From assembly GCA_021776195.1 (NCBI GenBank), contig JAJFGK010000111.1, positions 1 to 64,000 on the forward strand: a stretch of 64,000 bases of DNA. The letters are read 5' to 3'. The notes beneath the pieces are model-generated. The model was not told the DNA's origin and did not search any database. It was given only the letters and a program-made list of their open reading frames with translations. Below are positions 10,954 to 19,822 of this stretch, one piece after another. Origin of the DNA: Kiloniellaceae bacterium. Lineage in GTDB: Bacteria; Pseudomonadota; Alphaproteobacteria; Kiloniellales; Kiloniellaceae. Position 1 is the first letter of the stretch. The number at the start of each line of letters is the position of its first letter. Made by a program: the position numbers and the translations under genes.

Positions 10954-11742
10954 TTACTTCGACGCCTTTCGGTCACTTCTCCTTCGAGGCACCTCCGCCG
11001 TTGACCGCAGCTCATCGACCTTCGAAAAGTGGCTCATGGCTTGCTGAAATCGCTCCATCGCTTTCAGCTTCTTCTCAAACTTCGCTTTCAGTTCGCTTGA
11101 AATCGCACCGAGGCCGAAAGCCGTCGAAACATCGCCAGTAGTCGGACGAACCTTACGCTCAAGATACTCGGTTGGCCTCAAAGATTGTGGCGCATCCGAC
11201 ATCGCTGATAACTCTTTCGAGCGTTGATGTACGAAATGTCGGGTCGGGTGGGCCAGAGTCCCATCAATGCCCCCCGGACAACAATGCGTATCCCGACATC
11301 CAAAGCGGCCCATCGTCCGCGTGGAGCTTTTGAGGAACGCTCTGGCTTCCTCCTTCGTCAAATGCAGGTCCAGCCGTGGAATATAGACTCGTGTCACGGG
11401 ACCGCCACTTTGAGGCCGTTCCATTTTTGGCCTGCGCCAAGAATTGGCCTTGAAACCCTCAAGCATGGTTATGCCGTGCGCCAACCGCTCCAAACGCCAT
11501 CAATCCAAGACCACGTCCATTCCAGCTCCCAGGGCATGGGATCGAGGTTCGGAATGACGGTTTGCATGCTGCGCATCAATCACAAGCCCATGGAAATCGT
11601 GCTCGCCACCCGCCATCACTTCAAGCAGTTCACTGCGTTGATTGAATCCAACACGCAGAAACAATCCTACTCGACCCGATGCAGGGCGAGCACCGCTCGG
11701 ACGAGGCAATTGGATGATATCATCCACCATAGAATCCTCCAT
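10954..11742 (-). pseudogene. Interrupted gene of unknown function: two in-frame halves split by one TGA
   Basis: Reading leftward from the ATG at 11742, an 80-codon segment (ending GMDVVLD) stops at a TGA (11500-11502). The same frame then continues without a further stop for about 181 codons to 10954. Either a nonsense change (TGG to TGA would restore GMDVVLDWWRLERLAHG) or an internal deletion has split one gene. The first part has a barrel-like strand pattern (GLFLRVGFNQRSELLEVMAG). The second part carries CRDTHCC, HPTRHFVHQR and a charged helical tail, a possible metal site. Alternatively, two separate proteins are made, the second from a TTG at 11493. I cannot name the family. The adjacent toxin-antitoxin pair and lower GC suggest a mobile origin. 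Confidence 0.55.
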
Positions 11743-12037
11743 CTATATTGAGTATATCATAGGCAAATATGTTGCGCAATTAATTGATTTTTAAATTGAC
11801 GTTTTCATTGACAAGGCATTGGGGGCAGATTCGACTCGATGCAATTCGAGAAAGCTGTGATCGCTTCACCGCAAAACTCCCTTGCGGAACTTTTCGGCAC
11901 CATCCTCAAATCTCGGCACTATGTGGCTCCGGCGAGAATGCCCTCATGCTTCAGGGCACACCGAAAAAGGGTGACGGCGACATGATCGAAGGGTGGGGAT
12001 CAGGAACCGTGGGTTTGGACCTCCACTCGCGCCCCGT
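11743..12037. other. AT-richer intergenic boundary of the RES/Xre island
   Basis: About 295 bases with no convincing gene. The first ~70 bases (11743-11815) are the most AT-rich stretch nearby and could hold the promoter of the leftward island genes. The remainder leads into the 3' end of the acyl-CoA synthetase gene. A 91-codon frame exists here, but it has no recognisable content and overlaps the synthetase stop, so I do not call it. I see no tRNA or integrase to explain insertion. Confidence 0.45.
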
Positions 12038-13672
12038 TTACTCCCCCGTCAACTCGTAGCCCTTGAACCGCTCCCTGAGCGTGCGCTTGGAGACCTTGCC
12101 GGTGGCCGTATGGGGGAGTTCTTCGACGAAGACGATGGCGTCGGGGAGCCACCACTTGATCACGCGCCCGGCCAGGAAGTCGCGCAGCGCCGCTTCGTCC
12201 AGGTCGCTGCCCGGTTGGCGCACGGCGACCAGCAGGGGGCGCTCGACCCATTTTTCGTGGGGCAGGCCGATGGCGGCGGCCTCGGCGACCTGGGGATGGG
12301 CCAGGGCTTCGCTTTCCAGGTCGATCGAGCTGATCCACTCGCCGCCCGACTTGATCAGGTCCTTGGTGCGGTCGACGATCTCCATGTAGCCGTCGGGGTC
12401 GATGGTCGAGACGTCGCCGGTGGCGAACCAGCCGTCGGCGCCGAAGCTGGCCGTCGTGGCCGGCTCGTCGTCCAGGTAGGCGCTGGCGATGAAGGGGCCG
12501 CGCACCTGGAGCTCGCCCCGGGACTGGCCGTCGTGGGGCTGGATCCGGCCCGCCTCGTCGACCACCCGCAGGTCGACCTGATAGACCCGGCGGCCCTGCT
12601 TGGCCTTCTGGTCCAATTTGCGGTCCAGGGGCCAGTCGGCCATGTCGTCGCGCAAGGTGCAGACCGTGCCGATCGGGCTCATCTCGGTCATGCCCCAGCC
12701 CTGGAAAACCTCGATGCCGTAGGTCACGGTGAAGGCCTCGATCAGGCTGCGCGCCGCGGCCGAGCCGCCGATGATGGTGCTGGCGAACCGCGACGGCTTG
12801 GCGCCGCGCTTTTCCATCTCGGCCAGCAGGCCCAGCCAGATGGTCGGCACCCCCCAGGCCTGGGTCGCGCCTTCCGCCTCCATCAGGTCGAAGAGGCTGG
12901 CGCCGTCCAGCGCCGGGCCCGGAAAGACCAGGGCGGTGCCGGTCAGGGGACAGAGGTAGGGCAGACCCCAGGCGTTGGCGTGGAACAGCGGGACCACCGG
13001 CATCATGGTTTCCTGGAGGCCGAAGCGGCAGCCCTGGAAGCTGGCCACGCAGAGCGCGTGCAGGACGTTGCCGCGGTGGGAAAAGAGCACGCCCTTGGGA
13101 TTGCCGGTCGTCCCCGAGGTGTAGCAGAGCCCGGCGGCCTGGTTCTCGTCCAGGTCGGGCCACTCGTAGCGGCCCGGGTGGCCGGCCAGCAGATCCTCGT
13201 AACAGTGGACCCGGGGCAGGCTGGTCTCGGGCCGGTCCGCCGGATCGCAGAGCAGGATCACCGCCTCGATCTCGGGAAAGCGGTCGATCATCTTCTCGAC
13301 CAGCGGCAGGAAGGTGGTGTCGATGAAGAGGAAGCGGTCCTTGGCGTGGTTGACGATGTAGGCCAGCTGATCCTCGAAGAGCCGCGGGTTCAGGGTGTGA
13401 CAGACCGCGCCGATGCCCGAGATGGCGTAGTAGAGCTCGAAGTGGCGGTAGCCGTTCCAGGCCAGGGTGGCGACCCGGTCGCCGGGTTTCACACCGAGTT
13501 TCACCAGGCCGTGCGCGAGTTGGGCCGACCGGTCCCGGGCGCCGCGGTAGTCGTAGCGGTGAATGTCGCCCTCGACCCGCTTCGAGACGATTGGCCGGTG
13601 CGGAAAGGAATCGGCGGCATACTCGATCAGGCTGGAGACCAGCAGCGGACGGTCCATCATCAGGCCGTGCAT
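12038..13672 (-). CDS. Medium/long-chain acyl-CoA synthetase (AMP-forming ligase)
   Basis: This 544-aa member of the ANL superfamily activates a carboxylic acid with ATP to an acyl-adenylate and then to acyl-CoA. The P-loop [12 protein letters not shown] lies near residue 184; the GWGMTEMSP motif and the hinge region [21 protein letters not shown] follow; the catalytic Lys region [13 protein letters not shown] is near the C-terminus. The overall pattern resembles the FadD3/DmdB-like medium-chain ligases (3-methylmercaptopropionyl-CoA ligase is the best-known member), but the substrate cannot be read from sequence. A thioesterase gene follows upstream on the same strand after about 90 bases, so the two may be co-transcribed with the thioesterase first. 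Confidence 0.92.
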   Translation of the reverse strand: MHGLMMDRPLLVSSLIEYAADSFPHRPIVSKRVEGDIHRYDYRGARDRSAQLAHGLVKLGVKPGDRVATLAWNGYRHFELYYAISGIGAVCHTLNPRLFEDQLAYIVNHAKDRFLFIDTTFLPLVEKMIDRFPEIEAVILLCDPADRPETSLPRVHCYEDLLAGHPGRYEWPDLDENQAAGLCYTSGTTGNPKGVLFSHRGNVLHALCVASFQGCRFGLQETMMPVVPLFHANAWGLPYLCPLTGTALVFPGPALDGASLFDLMEAEGATQAWGVPTIWLGLLAEMEKRGAKPSRFASTIIGGSAAARSLIEAFTVTYGIEVFQGWGMTEMSPIGTVCTLRDDMADWPLDRKLDQKAKQGRRVYQVDLRVVDEAGRIQPHDGQSRGELQVRGPFIASAYLDDEPATTASFGADGWFATGDVSTIDPDGYMEIVDRTKDLIKSGGEWISSIDLESEALAHPQVAEAAAIGLPHEKWVERPLLVAVRQPGSDLDEAALRDFLAGRVIKWWLPDAIVFVEELPHTATGKVSKRTLRERFKGYELTGE

Positions 13673-13760
13673 CGTTTCCTCCCCCAGTGCACGTTTCAGA
13701 GGATGATAGCGCGTGATCTACGGATCAGGCCATGCCGAATGGCCGTCTGGCTTCGGACCG

Positions 13761-14183
13761 TCACAGCTCGAGCAGGAAGCCTTGCAGGCGGTCCCTGTCG
13801 GCCTCGGGCAGGGCGACTTTCTGCCGGGCCTCCAGGTCGAAGTAGAGCATGACGTTCTCGTTGGTGGCCGACAGCGCCCCGGTCTCGCTGTTGAAAAGCT
13901 GGTGGTAGGCGACGATCGAGGTGGTGCCGATCCTGGTGAGCCCGCTGGCGATATGGACGATCTCGCCGACATGGAGCTCCTCGCGGTACTCGATGGTGGC
14001 CTTCACGTCGACGAAGCCGCGCCTTTCCGCGTCGAGCCGGGCGCGCGGGAAGCCGAGGGCGGAGATGATCTGCCAGGAGGCATGATCGAAAAAGCCCATG
14101 TAGTGCATGACCGTGACATGGCCCTGGTGATCGCAGTGCCAGGGATAGATCGCGCCGCGATAGGTCTCGACCGTTTCCGCCAT
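13761..14183 (-). CDS. Acyl-CoA thioesterase of the hotdog (4HBT/YbgC) family
   Basis: This 140-aa single-hotdog protein has the family signature WHCDHQGHVTVMHYMGFFD, in which the Asp before QGHV (D18) is the catalytic position of 4-hydroxybenzoyl-CoA thioesterase-type enzymes. A region with strands like ATIEYREELHVGEIV follows, as expected. These enzymes hydrolyse short or aromatic acyl-CoA thioesters in the cytoplasm. The gene lies upstream of the acyl-CoA synthetase on the same strand, so activation and hydrolysis genes sit together. The ATG at 14183 gives a normal length. Substrate unknown. Confidence 0.88.
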   Translation of the reverse strand: MAETVETYRGAIYPWHCDHQGHVTVMHYMGFFDHASWQIISALGFPRARLDAERRGFVDVKATIEYREELHVGEIVHIASGLTRIGTTSIVAYHQLFNSETGALSATNENVMLYFDLEARQKVALPEADRDRLQGFLLEL

Positions 14184-14241
14184 GGTCTCTTTCCTTTTGT
14201 TCCGTCAGCCCTTGTCGCAGGGCTCGGGTCTATCCTCATTC

Positions 14242-14348
14242 GTCGTCCCGGACGGGACCCGGCCCCGCCGGGGACCGAGCCGGGACCTCGGGCCGCCGTG
14301 TCTTCTCCGCGCGATCCCGGCGCAAGGCTACGCCTTGTCCGGGATGAC
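14242..14348. repeat. Palindromic intergenic repeat, short member of the GTCATCCCGGAC family
   Basis: The element is bounded by near-perfect 12-base inverted ends (GTCGTCCCGGAC at 14242 and GTCCGGGATGAC ending at 14348). Internally it has a short hairpin CAAGGC-TAC-GCCTTG and GC-rich self-complementary blocks. The same ends bound the repeats at 36142-36302 and 48641-48803, although the interior differs. It lies between the PbfA-like gene and the thioesterase gene and has no coding content. Confidence 0.7.
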
Positions 14349-14401
14349 GACTTCGTGCTTCCAGAATCTAGCCGAGAAGGGGGCCCGCCGCCACCGGCGC
14401 T

Positions 14402-15820
14402 TCAGGCGCGGCCGGCGCTCTCGGCTTCGATGGCCGCTTCCAGAATATCCAGGGCCCGGTCGAGCTCGGCGGCGGTGACGACCAGCGGCGGGGAGAGCGT
14501 CAGAACGTTGCCCATGGTGACCTTGAAGGACAGCCCGGCCTCGAGACAGCGGTAGAAGACGGCCTCGGCCAGCTCACTGGCCGGGGTCTTGTCCGCCCGG
14601 TTCGTGACCAGCTCGACCCCGAGCAGGAGGCCGCGGCCGCGAACCTGGCCGACGATGGGGTGGCGCTCGCGCAGATCCTGGAGGCGCGCCAGGGCCCGGG
14701 CGCCGAGCCTGGCGGCCTGCTCGACCAGCCCTTCGTCTTCGATGATCTCCAGGGTGGTCAGGGCGGCGCGGGTGGTGATGGGGTTCTTCTCGTGGGTGTA
14801 GTGGCCGATGGCAAAGTCGCCGGCGAGGTTGAGGTCGCCCCGGGTCAGGCAGGCGGCGATCGGCAGCAGGCCGCCGCCCAGGGCCTTGCCGAGCACCAGG
14901 ATGTCGGGGGTCACGGCCTCGTGCTCGCAGGCGAAGAAGCGCCCGGTCTTGCCCAGCCCGGTGGGGATCTCGTCGAAGATCAGCAGGGCGCCGTGGTCGT
15001 CGCAGGCCTGCCGTACCGCCTGCCAGAAACCGGGCGGCGGCAGGACCGGCAGGGCGCGCAGGGGCTCGGCGATGACCGCGGCGACCTCGCCCTCGCGCTC
15101 CAGCACGTAGCGCACCATCTTGGCGCAGGCGAGGCCGCAGAGTTCGAGGTCGGGCTGGCGCTCCAGGTCCGGGTGGCCATAGGGACAGCGATAGCAGTTG
15201 AAGGGCGCCACGTGTTCGCTGCCGGGCAGCAGCGGGCCGGCCGCGCCGCCCCGGAACAGGTACTCGCCGCCGATCGAGGAGGCCGCGAAGCCGGCGCCGT
15301 GAAAGGCATCCCAAAAGGAGATCGTCTTGAAGCGGCCGGTCGCCGCCCGGGCAACCTTCAGCGCCACCTCGATGGCATCCGACCCGCCGGTGGTGAAGAG
15401 AGCCCGCTCGAGGCCCTCGGGGGCGAGCGCCGCCAGCTTTTCGGCCAGCGCGACCGCGGGCTCGCAGGTGAAGCGGCGCGGCGCGAAGGGCAGGGCGTCG
15501 ATCTGCGCCTTGACCGCCGCGGCGAGGCGCGGATGGCCATAGCCGATGTGATGGGCGGAGTTGCCGTGAAAATCCATGAAGCGGCGGCCGTCCAGGTCTT
15601 CGATCCAGATCCCCTCGGCCTTGGCGATGGCCGACAGACAGGGCGTCGAGACCGATTGATGGAGGAAGTGCCGGGCGTCCGCCTCGACCAGCGCCCGGGT
15701 CGCCGGGCCCTGATTGGCGGTTGTCCAGGTCCGGTGCCGCGGCGAGCGGTTGCTTTCGCCTTCCGACAAGCGGTTGGCACCCTCCGACAAGTGGCTGGCG
15801 GCGGCGGTCACCTTGGTCAT
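14402..15820 (-). CDS. PbfA-like PLP enzyme, (R)-1-hydroxy-2-aminoethylphosphonate ammonia-lyase
   Basis: A 472-aa class III aminotransferase-fold protein. PbfA removes ammonia from (R)-1-hydroxy-2-aminoethylphosphonate, giving phosphonoacetaldehyde, and so links this natural phosphonate to AEP degradation. The PbfA-like features are NRSPRH near the start, DARHFLHQSVSTPCL, FHGNSAHHIGYGHP, DEIPTGLGKTGRFFA (most class III transaminases have DEVQTGxGRTG) and the PLP lysine in LVLGKALGGG. The divergent LysR regulator resembles the type associated with aminoethylphosphonate genes, supporting the call. No phnW, phnX or phnA lies in the window, so the product must be processed elsewhere. The N-terminus carries a small duplication (LSEGAN, LSEGES) and may be over-extended. 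An ordinary transaminase remains possible. Confidence 0.82.
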   Translation of the reverse strand: MTKVTAAASHLSEGANRLSEGESNRSPRHRTWTTANQGPATRALVEADARHFLHQSVSTPCLSAIAKAEGIWIEDLDGRRFMDFHGNSAHHIGYGHPRLAAAVKAQIDALPFAPRRFTCEPAVALAEKLAALAPEGLERALFTTGGSDAIEVALKVARAATGRFKTISFWDAFHGAGFAASSIGGEYLFRGGAAGPLLPGSEHVAPFNCYRCPYGHPDLERQPDLELCGLACAKMVRYVLEREGEVAAVIAEPLRALPVLPPPGFWQAVRQACDDHGALLIFDEIPTGLGKTGRFFACEHEAVTPDILVLGKALGGGLLPIAACLTRGDLNLAGDFAIGHYTHEKNPITTRAALTTLEIIEDEGLVEQAARLGARALARLQDLRERHPIVGQVRGRGLLLGVELVTNRADKTPASELAEAVFYRCLEAGLSFKVTMGNVLTLSPPLVVTAAELDRALDILEAAIEAESAGRA

Positions 15821-15913
15821 GGCTCTCGATCCTCATTCCTGCTTGCGGACAATAAGGAGAAGTTCCAGTATTGATCAAATGCAATGTTCATATGGATACT
15901 ATTGGTTAGAACG

Positions 15914-16798
15914 ATGTTGTACACACAGCTCAGATCCTTCCATGCGGTCGCCGCCGAGAGTGGCTTTACCGCCGCCTCCAAGGTGCTGCGCATCGGCCAG
16001 CCGACCATCACGAGCCAGGTAAAGGCGCTGGAGGAACACTATGAGGTCGAGCTGTTTCACCGCCGTGGCCGCCGGGTCGATCTGACCGAGGCGGGCGCCG
16101 GGCTCTTCACCATCACCCAGCGCATGATGAACCAGCAGGCCGAGGCGCTGGATTACCTCAACGCCCTGTCCGGATTTCACACCGGGCGCCTCAAGGTCGG
16201 TGCGGTCGGGCCCTATCACGTCACCGAAATGCTGGCCGCCTTCAACGGGCGCTATCCCGGGGTCGAGCTGTCGGTAGAGCTGGGCAACTCGGGCGAGATG
16301 CTGCGTCGCCTGCTCGACTTCAGGGTCGACGTCGCCGTGTTGGCCCAGGTCGAGGACGATCCGCGATTCACAGCCTTGCCCTGTGGCAGCAGCGACGTGG
16401 TGGCTTTCCTGCGCCGGGATCACTCGCTGGTCCGTCTGGCCGGCGCGAAGGGCATTTCGCTGAAGCAGTTGAGCGAGCAGGTGGTGGTGATCCGCGAGCA
16501 GGGCTCGACCACGCGCCTGGCCCTGGATCAGGCCCTGGCGGGTGCCGGTCTATCGCTGCCCCGGGTGATCGAGATCGGCAGCCGCGAGGCGGTCTGGATG
16601 GCGGTGCTGAAGGGTCTGGGCGTGGGGGTCGTCGCGGCCGCGGAATTCATCGAACACAAGGATCTCAGGATCCTGCCCATTCGCGGCGCCGATTTAGGCA
16701 TGACCGAGCATCTGGTCTGTCTCAGCGAGCGGCGGGACTCGCGCATCGTTCGCGCCTTCTTCGCCGCGGTCGAGAACCTGATCGAGTCTGGCGCGTGA
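15914..16798 (+). CDS. LysR-family regulator, aminoethylphosphonate-associated type
   Basis: This 294-aa regulator has an N-terminal winged helix-turn-helix (LRSFHAVAAESGFTAASKVL) and a periplasmic-binding-protein-like effector domain. The MLYTQLRSF opening is characteristic of the LysR group found next to aminoethylphosphonate catabolism genes, so I start at the ATG at 15914 and not at the upstream ATG at 15884, which adds ten residues (MFIWILLVRT) not seen in the family. It is divergent from the PbfA-like gene across about 93 bases, the classic LysR layout, so it probably activates that gene in response to a phosphonate. The 3' end faces a twin-hairpin repeat. Confidence 0.88.
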   Translation: MLYTQLRSFHAVAAESGFTAASKVLRIGQPTITSQVKALEEHYEVELFHRRGRRVDLTEAGAGLFTITQRMMNQQAEALDYLNALSGFHTGRLKVGAVGPYHVTEMLAAFNGRYPGVELSVELGNSGEMLRRLLDFRVDVAVLAQVEDDPRFTALPCGSSDVVAFLRRDHSLVRLAGAKGISLKQLSEQVVVIREQGSTTRLALDQALAGAGLSLPRVIEIGSREAVWMAVLKGLGVGVVAAAEFIEHKDLRILPIRGADLGMTEHLVCLSERRDSRIVRAFFAAVENLIESGA

Positions 16799-16891
16799 CC
16801 GTCCGCGGCGGCCAGTCGGGTCTCTGAGTCCCGCTCAAAATGTGTGCTTTGCTATTAATAGCTTACAGATATCCTTCCACCCTATGGTGTC

Positions 16892-16968
16892 GCTCTCGGG
16901 CTTGACCCGAGAGCCCAGGAATGGCGCTTTCCGAGCAACACCTGGGTTACCGGATCAAGTCCGGTAAC
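16892..16968. terminator. Twin perfect hairpins between convergent genes, possible bidirectional terminator or REP element
   Basis: Two perfect 9-base-pair stems with 5-base loops: GCTCTCGGG/CCCGAGAGC at 16892-16914, and GTTACCGGA/TCCGGTAAC at 16946-16968. The loops, CTTGA and TCAAG, are complementary to each other. There is no U-tract, so it is not a classic intrinsic terminator. It lies between the convergent LysR and cyclase genes. Such twin hairpins are a common intergenic repeat style in Alphaproteobacteria. Confidence 0.6.
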
Positions 16969-17033
16969 GACAAGGAGACAGGTAGAAATTTGCTGAACTA
17001 TTGACCTAAATCGCTTCCTCTATTCAGGGCCCG

Positions 17034-19190
17034 TCATTTCTGTTCCAGATCATGCACCGGGGCGCCGCCATCGGCCGGCGGGTCGGCGGCCAGGGCGCGG
17101 GCCCGCGCCTCCAGGCGCGCCGCGGTGGGGTCGCTTGCCGCCAGGCCGCCATAGGCCGCCGCCGCCGCGTCGAAATCGCCGGCCTCCATGGCTTGGCGGG
17201 CGCACTCGAAGGCGGCGATGCTGTCGTCTTGCGCGTTCTCCGGCAGGGCCTCCCACAGCAGCACCGGGGCCCGACGCCCGATCACCCGCACGCGCTCCAG
17301 CGGCCGTCTGGCGATCATGTTGTCCAGGCGCCGGGCGGTTTCATCGCTGATCAAAATCTTCGAGCCGTAGAGCTTGTTGGCGCCTTCCAGCCGGGCGGCG
17401 AGATTCACCGTGTCGCCCATGACCGTGTAGTTGAAGCGCCGGCGCGAGCCGATGTTGCCGATCAGTGCCTGGCCGCTGTTGATGCCGATGCGGCTGTCGA
17501 CCGTGCGGCCGCTGGGCAGGTTCAGGGTCGGGGTCAGCGCCTCGATGCGGGCCTGACAGGCCAGTGCCGCCTCGACCGCGTGGCGGGCATGGTCGGGGTC
17601 GGCCAACGGCGCGCCGAAGACCGCGACGATGGCATCGCCGATGTACTTGTCGACGAAGCCGCCGTGCGCTTCGATCACCTCGGTCATGGCGTCGAGGTAG
17701 CGGTTCATCAGCGATACCACGTCGGCCGGGCTGAGCCCTTCGCAGAGCCGGGTGAAGCCGGCGATGTCGGAAAAGAAGACCGTCAGGTCGCGGGTCTCGC
17801 CGCCCAGGGCCGGGGAGGTGCCGCTGCGCTCCATGCGGTCGATCACCGGGCGCGGCAGATAGTAGGCGAAAGCGCGGCGGATCAAACGCCGGTCCCGGTC
17901 GGTGACGGTAAAGCGGTAGCCGAGAACGAAGGCGAAGACCGCGACCGCGGCCACGACCGGGTCGAACAGCGGCAGGGCCAGGGCCTGCTGAAAGGCCAGG
18001 GTCGCGACCCCGGTCCAGACCAGGCTCAGGGCGATGAGGATAGTGAATCCGAAAGCGGCCTGGGCGACCAGGGCAAGCAGGGCGGCGGCCAGGGCAAAGC
18101 CGAGGCAGAGCGCGAAGGCGCCGCCGCGCGAGGCCTCGCGCAGGGCCGTTCCCTGGAGGATATTGTTCACCGCGGTCGCCAGCACCAGGGTTCCCGGCAG
18201 GCTCTGGCGCACCACGGAGGAGGGGTAGAGGTCCTCCATGACCGGCCAGGCGCAGCGCTCGGCAAACCAGGCCCGGTCGGGCGCGCGGGCGAGCCGCGCC
18301 GAGGTGATTTTGCGGTCCTCGACGTCCAGGGCGGCGCCCAGGATCACCACCTTGCCGGCGAAGGCGCGCTCGAAAAACGCGGTCCCGTCCGCCTCGGCGC
18401 AGGCCTGCAGGTCGGCCAGCGAATAGACCGGAATGCCGCCGCCGCCGGTCGCGAAGTTCAACAGCAGGGCCCGGTCCTCGCTGCCCGGCAGCTGGCGGTC
18501 GCCCAGGGTCACGGCCTCGCCGGGGACGAGGCCCGGCTCGAGGCCCAGGGCGCGCGCGGCCAGTTCCAGCGGCAGCGACGGTTGAAGCTGCCGACCGCCG
18601 TCGGCTTGCGCTGTATCGAAGGCCAGGGGCACCCGCCGGATCACGCCATCGCGGTCGCGGAACAGGTTGACCAGCCGGATGTTGCGGCCATGGCCCACGG
18701 CATAGGAGTAGCCGGGGAAGGGCGAAATCGGTTTGGCCAGGTGCTGGACCTTGCCCAGGACCATGCGGCCCTCGCGCGACGCCTTGCGCAGGCTCAAGAG
18801 GTAGGGGCGGTCGTAGCCCTTGACGAAGCGCTCGATGGAGGTCGGCAGGATGATGTCCTGGCCGATCACCAGTGCGCCGGCGGCCAGGGTCCGGTCGATT
18901 ACCTGGGCCAGTTGCGGCGTCCAGAGCGCCTTGGGCAGGCCGTTGAAGGGCGGCCGGCGATAGGTTTCCTCGTCGATGGCGATGACCGCCGTGGGCGAGC
19001 CGGCTGGATCGCCTTGCGGGCCGACGACCTGGTGGCGCAGCCAGAAGAGGCTGTCGATGGAAAATCCGTCCAGCCGCTCCAGGATCGGGCTCATGACCAG
19101 CAGTGTCGCGGCCAGGGACGCGCTGACAACAACCGCCCAGGCCCGCCAGGTCAGGGCGCGAAGCCTGGTCCAAGACGCCAGGCGCCTCAA
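17034..19190 (-). CDS. Adenylate/guanylate cyclase with CHASE2 sensor domain
   Basis: This membrane protein of about 718 aa has an N-terminal TM helix, a large extracytoplasmic CHASE2 domain (about 40-330; AVIAIDEETY, LVIGQDIILP), then two to three TM helices and a C-terminal class III cyclase domain. The cyclase metal-binding Asp residues are visible in VFFSDIAGFTRLCEG and DKYIGDAIVAVFGAP, and the RxNYTVMGDTVNLAARLEG segment is intact, so it should be active. The reading frame runs on to 19928, but upstream it is a shadow of the next gene. A TTG at 19190 overlaps that gene's TGA (TTGA), places the TM helix at a normal depth and fits translational coupling. ATP versus GTP preference is not decided. 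Confidence 0.88.
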   Translation of the reverse strand: MRRLASWTRLRALTWRAWAVVVSASLAATLLVMSPILERLDGFSIDSLFWLRHQVVGPQGDPAGSPTAVIAIDEETYRRPPFNGLPKALWTPQLAQVIDRTLAAGALVIGQDIILPTSIERFVKGYDRPYLLSLRKASREGRMVLGKVQHLAKPISPFPGYSYAVGHGRNIRLVNLFRDRDGVIRRVPLAFDTAQADGGRQLQPSLPLELAARALGLEPGLVPGEAVTLGDRQLPGSEDRALLLNFATGGGGIPVYSLADLQACAEADGTAFFERAFAGKVVILGAALDVEDRKITSARLARAPDRAWFAERCAWPVMEDLYPSSVVRQSLPGTLVLATAVNNILQGTALREASRGGAFALCLGFALAAALLALVAQAAFGFTILIALSLVWTGVATLAFQQALALPLFDPVVAAVAVFAFVLGYRFTVTDRDRRLIRRAFAYYLPRPVIDRMERSGTSPALGGETRDLTVFFSDIAGFTRLCEGLSPADVVSLMNRYLDAMTEVIEAHGGFVDKYIGDAIVAVFGAPLADPDHARHAVEAALACQARIEALTPTLNLPSGRTVDSRIGINSGQALIGNIGSRRRFNYTVMGDTVNLAARLEGANKLYGSKILISDETARRLDNMIARRPLERVRVIGRRAPVLLWEALPENAQDDSIAAFECARQAMEAGDFDAAAAAYGGLAASDPTAARLEARARALAADPPADGGAPVHDLEQK

Positions 19191-19822
19191 AAGCGCACCA
19201 GCCGGGCGACCATCGGACCGCCGGCGCGGGCATAGATCGCGATCTTCACGATCCGCGTCATGCCATCGGCATCGACTTCGTAGGTCCCGCCCGCGGCCAG
19301 TTCGCGGCCGGCGGCCAGCAGGTCGAGTTGGCGCGCCGTTACGCCCAGGGTCATGAGGTCGGCGTAGCGATCGAGCCGGCGGATCGTCACGACCGAGACT
19401 GGTTCGGGGAAGCTCAGGATCGGATGCAGCGAGTAGACCGCCACCGGGCCATCGTCGTCGCCGCGCAGGATCGTGACACCGCTGGTCTCGGCTTCCTGTT
19501 CGCTCAGGTAGGTGGTGCCGCCGTGGCACTCGACATATTCGCGGGTCACTATGCCGCCCGCCACGGAAGACTCCTCGGTGCCGACCGTGACCCTGCCGCC
19601 GACGATGGTCTCGCGCAGACAGGAGTAGAGATAGCCGAGAACCAAGGTGTCCTGCGCCGACAGCTCGATCTTCGTGCCGGGCCAAAGGTAGTCGAAAATC
19701 TCCACGCCGGCGTTCTCGATGGCATCCTCGACGATGGCGGTCGGTTCCTGGGCTGCCGCCGGGAGGCTCACGGACAAGAGGCAGACCGCGCCGAAAACCC
19801 ACTTCATCCGATGCAAAGCCAT
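19187..19822 (-). CDS. Exported protein of unknown function, upstream partner of the CHASE2 cyclase
   Basis: About 211 aa, with a signal peptide (hydrophobic core FGAVCLLSVSLP, cleavage after PAAAQ). The mature part contains two Cys, in YSCLRET and VECHGG, that could form a disulfide. I recognise no domain. The ATG at 19822 has AGGGAAG about ten bases upstream; the frame extends to 19879, but the added residues would displace the signal peptide. The stop overlaps the proposed TTG start of the cyclase by the TTGA sequence. A periplasmic protein coupled to a CHASE2 sensor could be a ligand-binding or regulatory partner (inference). Confidence 0.7.
   Translation of the reverse strand: MALHRMKWVFGAVCLLSVSLPAAAQEPTAIVEDAIENAGVEIFDYLWPGTKIELSAQDTLVLGYLYSCLRETIVGGRVTVGTEESSVAGGIVTREYVECHGGTTYLSEQEAETSGVTILRGDDDGPVAVYSLHPILSFPEPVSVVTIRRLDRYADLMTLGVTARQLDLLAAGRELAAGGTYEVDADGMTRIVKIAIYARAGGPMVARLVRF

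Noticed and set aside
11784..12059. 91-codon frame between the island and the synthetase
   Set aside because: No ribosome binding site or similarity, and it overlaps the synthetase stop.
12000..13852. Long frames on both strands around the acyl-CoA synthetase
   Set aside because: They lie opposite or in other frames of a clear ANL-superfamily gene.
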